Shown here: positions 33,222-38,560 of the stretch, piece by piece
Numbering within the stretch: the first letter of the stretch is position 1
Layout: every line of letters begins with the position of its first letter
The notes under the pieces: model-generated
What the model was told of the DNA's origin: nothing
The model's input: the letters and a program-made list of their open reading frames with translations, nothing else
Database searches by the model: none
Source of the DNA: Bacillota bacterium
GTDB lineage: Bacteria; Bacillota; UBA4882; UBA8346
Assembly (NCBI GenBank): GCA_023401925.1
Contig: JAEXDA010000072.1
Span: 1-38,560 of the forward strand
Reading direction: 5' to 3'
DNA length: 38,560 nucleotides
Translations under genes and position numbers: made by a program

Positions 33222-34109
33222 ATGAAAATATTAATTACAGGGGCAACAGGAAAATTAGGATCAAAAATTGTTGAGACGTTGTTAAAAACTGTACCGCCAA
33301 ATCAATTGGCCGTTAGTGTCCGAAATCCGGAAAAAGCGGAAGGGTTGAAAACACAAGGAGTTGAGGTTCGACAAGGAGATTTTGACAAACCCGAAACATT
33401 GGATTACGCTTTTGCAGGAATTGACCGGTTGTTAATTATATCCACATCCGAGGTGCGGCTTGGAGGCGATGAAATAAGAATGAGGCAGCTCGCCAACGCG
33501 GTTGCTGTTGCAGAGCGTGCCAAAGTTAAATTTATTGCGTTTACCAGCGCGCCTAAAGCAAGCGAAAGCGGATTTTTCCTTGCTTCAGTCTATAAAGCTA
33601 TAGAAGCTGCTATTGTGAAAACAAAGATACCTTATTCGTTTTTGAGGAATAACTGGTATCTGGAAAATGAAATCGAAAGCATACAGGGTGCGATTACGGG
33701 TGCTCCCTGGTTAACGGCGACCGGAGACGGAAAAGTTGGCTGGGTGCTTCGACAGGATTTGGCAGAGGCAACTGCCGCCGTATTGACTGAAAACGGACAT
33801 GAGAACACGATTTACGAACTTTCCGGTAAACTCATGACCTACAAGGAATTCGTTTCTGTCCTTGGAACTGTATTGGGGAAAGAGATTCCTTTGCAACAGG
33901 TCGATGATACCACTTATGCCGAAATCATGAAAGGCGCCGGAGTGCCGGAAGCCTATCTTCCTTTACTTGTAAACATCCAAAAAGGTATTCGTGAAGGTGG
34001 ATTAGAGGTAGAAAGCAACGATATAGAAAAACTGCTTGGCCGGCCTATCATACCGATAAGGGAGGCTTTAAAACAAATCGTCAATCAAATACCTCATACT
34101 GAAATTTAA
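33222..34109 (+). CDS. NAD(P)-binding NmrA-type quinone oxidoreductase (QorB-like)
   Basis: A cytoplasmic SDR/NmrA-family protein. The Rossmann motif ILITGATGKLGSKIVETLL starts at residue 3, followed by QGDFDKPETLDYAFAGIDRL and the substrate-side motif YSFLRNNWYLENEI. This is the pattern of E. coli QorB (YtfG), an NADPH:quinone oxidoreductase (286 aa; here 295 aa). I take the ATG at 33222, preceded by GGGGGCAAAG; the frame upstream has no ribosome binding site. The divergent HxlR regulator supports the assignment. The physiological electron acceptor is not evident. Confidence 0.85.
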   Translation: MKILITGATGKLGSKIVETLLKTVPPNQLAVSVRNPEKAEGLKTQGVEVRQGDFDKPETLDYAFAGIDRLLIISTSEVRLGGDEIRMRQLANAVAVAERAKVKFIAFTSAPKASESGFFLASVYKAIEAAIVKTKIPYSFLRNNWYLENEIESIQGAITGAPWLTATGDGKVGWVLRQDLAEATAAVLTENGHENTIYELSGKLMTYKEFVSVLGTVLGKEIPLQQVDDTTYAEIMKGAGVPEAYLPLLVNIQKGIREGGLEVESNDIEKLLGRPIIPIREALKQIVNQIPHTEI

Positions 34110-34142
34110 TCTACAGGTGGAGATAATAATGTAGAATTAAAC

Positions 34143-34171
34143 TTGTCAAACGATCATTTATCCGGTATAAT
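34143..34171 (+). promoter_or_regulatory. Sigma-A promoter of the manganese exporter gene
   Basis: TTGTCA (34143-34148) and TATAAT (34166-34171) are separated by exactly 17 bp. Transcription would start near 34178, just before the riboswitch. Confidence 0.8.
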
Positions 34172-34179
34172 TTAAATCG

Positions 34180-34335
34180 TTGCGCGAAGGGGAGTAGTTA
34201 CCCAACTGTCCATGGGACGGTTCTTGGTAGGGTCAACATACTGGCGAGTTATTCAAGTTTTTCGCCTGGCCTTACCGGTCAATCAGACCAAACGAGACCT
34301 TTGCACCTTTAAGGGTGCATTAGGTCTCTTTTTTT
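34180..34335 (+). ncRNA. yybP-ykoY (manganese) riboswitch with terminator
   Basis: The leader has the yybP-ykoY hallmarks: AGGGGAGTAG near 34188, GTCAACATACTGG in the middle (around 34232) and ACGAGACCTTTGC at 34292-34304. The 3' half forms an intrinsic terminator: GAGACC (34294-34299) with GGTCTC (34323-34328) and GCACC with GGTGC inside, followed by seven T. The GAGACC strand is part of the aptamer, so Mn2+ binding should free the downstream gene. The gene it controls, a GDT1-type Mn exporter, is a standard target of the class. Confidence 0.9.
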
Positions 34336-34364
34336 ATATCAAATTATCAACAGGAGGTTTGATC

Positions 34365-35021
34365 ATGCAAGATTTCTGGTTATCGTTCGGAATGATTTTT
34401 TTGGCCGAGTTGGGGGACAAGACCCAGTTGGTGGCATTGACCTTGGCGACCCGGTACCAGGCGACTATCGTTTTAGCGGGAATATTCACCGCCACATTGG
34501 CGGTCCATGTTTTTTCTGCGGCTTTAGGCGGACTTATGGGTGGTTTATTGCCGATCGATTGGATTAAATTTATCGCTGGGGTTGCATTTATCGGGTTTGG
34601 TTTTTGGACTTTGCGAGGTGACTGTCTTGAGGAAGGTGAGGATGGGACATGCCGTCGCATTTCCTCCCCTTTTTGGCTGGTTTTTGTGACCTTTTTTCTG
34701 GCCGAGCTTGGGGATAAAACCATGTTGAGTACGGTGACTTTGGCGGCTACCGGTTCTTTTGTTCCGGTATGGATCGGCTCAACCTTGGGAATGGTGGCTT
34801 CCGACGGCTTGGCCATATTGGTTGGCAAGTTGCTGGGAACCAAACTGCCGGAAAAATTGATTAAAATCGGCGCCGGAGTGATCTTCCTCGGTTTTGGCGC
34901 GTTTAGCATCTTTCAAGGTGGGCTAAAGCTGCCGTTTTATGCCTGGATTATCGCAGTATTGTTTATCGGAGTATTGGCCGGAATTTTCTTAAGACCGCAG
35001 AAAAAAGACTGTCGGAGCTAA
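34365..35021 (+). CDS. GDT1/TMEM165-family cation exporter, probable Mn2+ exporter
   Basis: A 218-aa membrane protein of the UPF0016/GDT1 family with two homologous halves. The double signature is AELGDKTQ (residues about 14-21) and AELGDKTM (about 116-123), each in a membrane helix, with about six helices in all. The family exports Mn2+ (and Ca2+ in eukaryotes); Mn exporters of this type are known as MneA and YebN-like. I take the ATG at 34365, preceded by CAGGAGGT. The upstream yybP-ykoY riboswitch makes Mn2+ export the most likely role. A hairpin (35030-35052) follows the gene. Confidence 0.92.
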   Translation: MQDFWLSFGMIFLAELGDKTQLVALTLATRYQATIVLAGIFTATLAVHVFSAALGGLMGGLLPIDWIKFIAGVAFIGFGFWTLRGDCLEEGEDGTCRRISSPFWLVFVTFFLAELGDKTMLSTVTLAATGSFVPVWIGSTLGMVASDGLAILVGKLLGTKLPEKLIKIGAGVIFLGFGAFSIFQGGLKLPFYAWIIAVLFIGVLAGIFLRPQKKDCRS

Positions 35022-35029
35022 AGGATCCT

Positions 35030-35052
35030 TTCCGGGCTTTGCCATCCCGGAA
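35030..35052 (+). terminator. Weak terminator-like hairpin
   Basis: TTCCGGG (35030-35036) pairs with CCCGGAA (35046-35052) around a 9-nt loop. The sequence after it (TCCCTAAGCTTTT) lacks a strong T-run. Confidence 0.45.
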
Positions 35053-35267
35053 TCCCTAAGCTTTTAGGAATTATAAATAAAAAGGACCTTCTTTATTCGA
35101 CTTATCAAAAGGAAAATTATAAAAGCCGCCCCTGGTATGAGAAGCGGATTTGCCGGTTGCTATCAACCAACCCCGTGTCACAAATGCCACAATAAACATA
35201 GGATATCAGGTACAGTCCAAATCATTTGCAACATGACTTCATTGTATATAATTTGGGAGGTGATGAG

Positions 35268-35450
35268 ATGTTTTTTATCACTTCAGACAAGTGCAGGGTA
35301 ATTGATATCCGAGACCATATCAATCCGAAACTACCGATCTGGACGAAAGATCATCATCAGTTTGCGGTGGAAATTGCGTCTACAGAATATCTTAATACGG
35401 ACGAAAAAACCTCACCGATGCTTCCTGCAGGTTGGGTGGTGCTAAAGTGA
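35268..35450 (+). CDS. Small protein preceding the PHP gene (60 aa)
   Basis: Unrecognised 60-aa protein. The ATG at 35268 has a near-perfect ribosome binding site, GGGAGGTGAT (35255-35264), while the longer TTG-started frame from 35226 has none. The sequence (FFITSDKCRVIDIRDHINPK, then a TKDHHQFAVEIAST stretch) is soluble, without signal peptide. It ends in TGA that overlaps the GTG start of the PHP gene (GTGA), so the two are translated together and may act together. Confidence 0.7.
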   Translation: MFFITSDKCRVIDIRDHINPKLPIWTKDHHQFAVEIASTEYLNTDEKTSPMLPAGWVVLK

Positions 35451-36490
35451 GCAAAACACTTGTCGCTAATCCGTATGTAAATTTTAAGAGTTACCAACAA
35501 TATGTGAGTAATTACCATACTCATACTACAGAAAGTGATGGCAGGCTTTACGGAGCCGAGGTTATTGAGCGTTACCACAAAGCAAATTATGATATTTTGA
35601 TCCTAACCGATCACGACCGGAGCCGTCCCAGCAGATCGCCACGGGAAAATAGCGGCGAACCATTCGTAAATACTTGGCCTTGGTCTAAATTTGAAGGCGA
35701 TGAACCCTATCAAGCTCCGGCCGGAAGATACTCCAGAGACCCGGTTACCGGTATTGTTCCGGCACTTAATATGTTAGCCATCGAAGGTGTTGAATTATCA
35801 CGAAGGCACCATTTGGGATCTTTTGACAACGATTTTACCGGCGGCGGAGTTGACTATACTGATGAAAGTCAGGTAGCGGAAGTACAATCCCGCAATGGTC
35901 TTTGTATGTTTTACCACCCGGGGCGTTATGATTTTAAACCAAGTTGGTATATTAACTTATTTAAGAAATACCAGGCCTTGGTGGGGGTGGAAGTTTTTAA
36001 TCAGGATGATCGTTACCCAAATGATCGGAAACTATGGGATGAGATATTAACCTCAAGTATGCCGAATATACCGGTATGGGGTTATAGTAATGATGATATG
36101 CATCGGGAAGAACATTTATTTCGAAATTACAATTGGATGTTAATGCCGAACCTGGAGGTAGGAGCCTGGAGAAAGGCAATGCAGTCAGGGAGGTCTTATT
36201 TTTGTTATGAATATACTGGAAGTGGTCAACACAAATGCCCGAGGATCTATGACATAAAGACGGATGACCGGTCAATTGCCATTGATACCGATGGTTCGGA
36301 TATTGGCTGGATATTTAATAAAAAGGTGGTTGGTAACGGACCGGTTTTTGACTTAAGTGCTTATCAAGGAAATTATGTCCGAGCCGAGATTAAAAATAAC
36401 TTCGGCATAACTTGTACTCAACCATTTGGATTTTCTACCAATTTGCTTGTTTGGGGCGAATGGCTGTTTCCAAAGAAGTATTTTAAATAA
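35447..36490 (+). CDS. PHP-domain metal-dependent phosphoesterase-like protein
   Basis: A 347-aa protein of the PHP (polymerase and histidinol phosphatase) superfamily, near the CehA/McbA-type group. Metal-ligand motifs are NYHTHTTESDG at about residue 22, ILTDHDRSR, AIEGVELSRRHHLG, MFYHPGRYD and YSNDDMHREEH near the C-terminal third. A Gly/Asp-rich C-terminal segment of about 100 residues looks like a beta domain. I take the GTG at 35447, coupled to the upstream gene by a GTGA overlap, with GGTGG before it. The substrate is unknown; phosphoesters or nucleic-acid derivatives are typical of the superfamily. Confidence 0.82.
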   Translation: MSKTLVANPYVNFKSYQQYVSNYHTHTTESDGRLYGAEVIERYHKANYDILILTDHDRSRPSRSPRENSGEPFVNTWPWSKFEGDEPYQAPAGRYSRDPVTGIVPALNMLAIEGVELSRRHHLGSFDNDFTGGGVDYTDESQVAEVQSRNGLCMFYHPGRYDFKPSWYINLFKKYQALVGVEVFNQDDRYPNDRKLWDEILTSSMPNIPVWGYSNDDMHREEHLFRNYNWMLMPNLEVGAWRKAMQSGRSYFCYEYTGSGQHKCPRIYDIKTDDRSIAIDTDGSDIGWIFNKKVVGNGPVFDLSAYQGNYVRAEIKNNFGITCTQPFGFSTNLLVWGEWLFPKKYFK

Positions 36491-36508
36491 CGTAAGCGTA
36501 TAGTAGCT

Positions 36509-36540
36509 CCCTACCTTGAAAATGGTTAGGGCTTTTAATT
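36509..36540 (+). terminator. Probable terminator of the PHP gene
   Basis: CCCTACC (36509-36515) pairs with GGTTAGGG (36524-36531) with one bulged T, followed by CTTTTAATTT. The U-tract is moderate. Confidence 0.5.
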
Positions 36541-36708
36541 TGTTGTAAAGGGATTTTTTTTGCGGATTTGAAAAAAGCTAAGTGCGGTTCGCCTTTACCA
36601 GATTAAGACATCGGTTTTGGTACACTGAAACCCTCTGGATTTCAATTAATTTTAGCAGGACTTTTTCGATGATTTCGACTAGAGAATATTAGAAAATATC
36701 GCACGGCC

Positions 36709-36737
36709 GCAGGTTCAAATCCTGTCGCCCAGAACCA
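36709..36737 (+). pseudogene. tRNA 3'-end remnant (T-arm and acceptor-like)
   Basis: GCAGGTTCAAATCCTGT (36709-36725) is a complete T-arm (5-bp stem closing with a G-U pair, loop TTCAAAT). It is followed by CGCCCAGAACCA, which looks like an acceptor strand, discriminator and CCA with one extra base. Nothing upstream folds as the rest of a tRNA. It is probably the leftover of a tRNA gene broken by integration or deletion. The isotype cannot be told. Confidence 0.5.
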
Positions 36738-36939
36738 TAAGAAAACCTTGATTCGACGGACTTTGGGACATCAAATTTTTGTTTTGGGAATCTTTTTTGC
36801 AAACCGCGTCATTATTGGGTTTATAAAAAATATGCCCGCGGGGATATTTAATAAAACTTATTTTGTTTATAAAAACAAAGGAGACTGACTTGAAGTTGGC
36901 CCCTTTTTGCGTAAATAGAGAAATTTTTTTATATTGTTA

Positions 36940-36968
36940 TTGACATTTTGTATCATTCAACTTAGAAT
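36940..36968 (+). promoter_or_regulatory. Promoter of the cobT transcript
   Basis: TTGACA (36940-36945) and TAGAAT (36963-36968) are exactly 17 bp apart. Transcription would start near 36975, just before the cobalamin riboswitch. Confidence 0.8.
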
Positions 36969-36984
36969 AAATTAAATAATCTTA

Positions 36985-37145
36985 TAGGTGCCGATCGGTG
37001 ATCGATTGGAGAATAGGGAACGGGGTGAGAATCCTCGACGAACCCATCGCCGTATACGGAGAGTGAACCCTCAAAATGCCACTGGGAAAAATCCCGGGAA
37101 GGCGAAGGTAAGCGAAGACACGTAAGCCGGAAGACCTGCCTTAAG
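36985..37145 (+). ncRNA. Cobalamin riboswitch
   Basis: The conserved order of the adenosylcobalamin aptamer is seen: GGGAACGGGGTGAGAATCC near 37016, CGACGAACCCATCGCCG, AATGCCACTGGGAAAAATCCC around 37074, GGGAAGGCGAAGG, and the B12 box AAGCCGGAAGACCTGCC at about 37126-37142. The gene downstream is cobT, a regular target. High cobalamin should switch expression off through the terminator at 37173. Confidence 0.93.
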
Positions 37146-37172
37146 GTATCAAATATTCAGTGGATAATGGTA

Positions 37173-37217
37173 AAGTCTGCGAGTATAGCTATATGCTGTA
37201 TTTGCGGGCTTTTTTTA
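37173..37217 (+). terminator. Riboswitch-controlled terminator
   Basis: AGTCTGC (37174-37180) pairs with GCGGGCT (37204-37210), and AGTATAGC with TGCTGTATT inside, followed by TTTTTTTT. It is the off-structure of the cobalamin riboswitch, upstream of cobT. Confidence 0.75.
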
Positions 37218-37297
37218 TTCACCAAAAGGGGAGTGAAGCAATTCTGCAATGATCAACATTCAAATAGCAAAAAAAATTATTTAATTAGGAGGTTATC

Positions 37298-38374
37298 ATG
37301 AAACTTGAGGAAATTTCGGAAAAAATTAAGGGACTTGATAGCACCGCAATGGATACCACCCGTATCTTACAGGACAGTTTGGTAAAACCTGCCGGTAGCC
37401 TTGGCATGCTTGAAAACATCAGCATTCAGATGGCGGGAATTACAGGCAAGGTCAGAAGCAACATTGATAAAAGAGTTCACTTTGTTTTTGGTGCAGACAA
37501 CGGTATTTATGAGGAAGGCGTATCCGCAGCACCGCAAATTTTCACCAACTTTTTGATGAAGGGCTACGCTTCCGGTAAGAAATGCGGAATCAACGTCTTT
37601 TGTGAACACAACAAGGTTGACTTAAAGCTTGTTGATATGGGTGTTATTGGCGAACTTGACTATCCCAAAATTCTCAATAAAAAGTTGATGTCAAACGGCA
37701 CCAATAACTTTTACAAGGAAAGGTCGATGAGCCGGGATATCGCTCTCAAAGGGATAGAAGTTGGCTTTGAACTTGTAAAGCTGGCCTGCGATGAAGGTTA
37801 TGATATTATCGGTACCGGCGAGGTTGGTATGGGCAATACCTCTACGGCAGCTGCCTGCATCATGGCGGCACTCGGCAGTACCGATACGGAAAAAGCAATC
37901 GGCAGAGGCGGCGGGCTCACCGACGAAGCCTATGAAAACAAAAAACGTGTGATTTCGCAAGCCTTGGCCATGCACAAACCTGACGCAAAGGATATTGTCG
38001 ATATTATTTCAAAGGTTGGCGGGCTTGACATTGCTGCTATGACCGGTGTGTTTATTGGCGCAGCGTATTATCGCAAACCTGTTATTATTGACGGTGTGAT
38101 TTCCATCGCCGCTGCACTGCTTGCCTATAAATTCAACCCACTCACAAAAGAGTTTATGTTCCCCTCACATATATCCGAAGAGCCGGCGTACAATCTTGCA
38201 GCCGAAGCCATGGAACTGAAACCTATGCTTAACCTGGGAATGCGACTTGGTGAAGGGACAGGCTGCCCGATAGCCATGGGAATTATCGGTAATGCAATGG
38301 CTATTATCAATAATATGAGTACCTTTGAAGAAGTCAATATGGATATTGAATACCGAAAAGGCATAAAGGCTTAA
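37298..38374 (+). CDS. cobT: Nicotinate-nucleotide-dimethylbenzimidazole phosphoribosyltransferase
   Basis: CobT forms alpha-ribazole phosphate from a base such as dimethylbenzimidazole and nicotinate mononucleotide, for the lower ligand of cobalamin. The motifs are those of the family: LQDSLVKPAGSLGMLENI, FVFGADNGIYEEGVSAAPQ, the phosphoribosyl region GTGEVGMGNTSTAAA, and LGMRLGEGTGCPIAMGII near the C-terminus with the catalytic-base glutamate region. It has 358 aa (typical is about 350). The ATG has AGGAGG upstream. It is preceded by a cobalamin riboswitch. Codon choice seems somewhat different from the neighbours, which may point to transfer, but was not quantified. Confidence 0.96.
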   Translation: MKLEEISEKIKGLDSTAMDTTRILQDSLVKPAGSLGMLENISIQMAGITGKVRSNIDKRVHFVFGADNGIYEEGVSAAPQIFTNFLMKGYASGKKCGINVFCEHNKVDLKLVDMGVIGELDYPKILNKKLMSNGTNNFYKERSMSRDIALKGIEVGFELVKLACDEGYDIIGTGEVGMGNTSTAAACIMAALGSTDTEKAIGRGGGLTDEAYENKKRVISQALAMHKPDAKDIVDIISKVGGLDIAAMTGVFIGAAYYRKPVIIDGVISIAAALLAYKFNPLTKEFMFPSHISEEPAYNLAAEAMELKPMLNLGMRLGEGTGCPIAMGIIGNAMAIINNMSTFEEVNMDIEYRKGIKA

Positions 38375-38560
38375 AAAAAGATGACGTTCAATTGTCGTTC
38401 TATATATGTTGAATTAAATTTTGTTGTTGTCAAAAATCACTGTTAGAAAGTGAACGCCTATTTGACCTAACTCGTGCCTTTCTCCAAAGGCGAGCTCTTC
38501 CCCAACGATGTTGTTCAAAGTAGTTGTTTCAGTGGAAGAGTAACCGCGAACTTAAGTTCG
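38375..38560. other. End of window, non-coding
   Basis: After cobT there is no gene start. A hairpin GCCTTT (38476-38481) with AAAGGC (38486-38491) is visible, without a U-run. Nothing else could be identified in the last 186 bases. Confidence 0.5.

Larger units (their letters stand above)
36491..37297 (+). other. 0.8-kb regulatory region between the PHP gene and cobT
   Basis: No protein gene is visible. The region holds a terminator for the PHP gene, a tRNA 3'-end remnant, and the promoter, riboswitch and terminator of cobT, annotated separately. 36740-36930 is AT-rich with nothing recognisable. Confidence 0.7.

Noticed and set aside
34334..34909. 191-aa minus-strand open frame
   Set aside because: Antisense of the GDT1 gene, which has both EXGDK motifs and a riboswitch; the minus-strand frame has only biased Pro/Ala/Lys composition.
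36709..36737. Distal attachment site of the tRNA-Arg island
   Set aside because: The T-arm fragment resembles a tRNA 3' end, but its acceptor part differs from that of tRNA-Arg, so it is not a copy of the 3' end of that gene.
1..38560. CRISPR arrays and biosynthetic gene clusters
   Set aside because: No regularly spaced direct repeats of 23-40 bp, no cas genes and no NRPS/PKS or RiPP genes were seen.

Overview
The window looks like chromosomal DNA of a spore-forming or spore-descended member of the Bacillota, probably Clostridia- or Limnochordia-like. Evidence: strong GGAGG-type ribosome binding sites, frequent GTG/TTG starts, a Bacillus-type ArgR box, a sigma-K-like promoter ahead of a collagen-repeat protein, MocR and LacI regulators, and yybP-ykoY and cobalamin riboswitches in Gram-positive style. 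The substrate-binding protein of the sugar ABC transporter has a signal-peptidase-I type leader and no lipobox cysteine, which is unusual for a monoderm. No 16S gene is present, so the assignment stays loose.

Layout. 1-1830: structured non-coding DNA, a small acidic protein, a possible 196-bp MITE-like element and a heptad-repeat coiled-coil protein. 1835-4659: a MocR regulator followed by an AlaA-like aminotransferase. 4755-11591: an arginine biosynthesis cluster argC-argJ-(CGGC protein)-argB-argD-argG, with an ArgR box, a sigma-A promoter and a structured leader before argC, and a terminator after argG. 11592-14149: an OmpR/histidine kinase pair behind a promoter with three 11-bp direct repeats and a leader of long inverted repeats. 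14271-19627: a Gfo/Idh oxidoreductase, a convergent LacI regulator with its own palindromic operator, a collagen-like protein and a GH13 enzyme. 19837-21452: a small membrane protein whose Shine-Dalgarno lies in a long-range inverted repeat, and a beta-propeller lipoprotein. 21634-22437: tRNA-Arg(CCG) with a decayed tyrosine integrase pointing at its 3' end.

22943-31928 is the most distinctive block: an XRE-cupin regulator, a DMT-type sugar transporter, two zinc-dependent MDR dehydrogenases, a CUT1 ABC importer without ATPase, a 3-hydroxyacid dehydrogenase of the L-gulonate 3-dehydrogenase type and a 7-bladed lactonase. Together they suggest an oxidative, non-phosphorylative route from an aldose through lactone and aldonate to 3-ketoaldonate; the substrate is unknown. 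31921-32618 is insertion-sequence debris: a startless ORF, an IS1182-like transposase remnant and a 137-bp palindromic MITE.

32708-38560: a divergent HxlR/QorB-like pair, a manganese riboswitch with a GDT1-type Mn exporter, a small protein translationally coupled to a PHP-domain protein, a tRNA 3'-end remnant, and a cobalamin riboswitch controlling cobT. All function calls rest on reading motifs in the sequence; no database search was possible.
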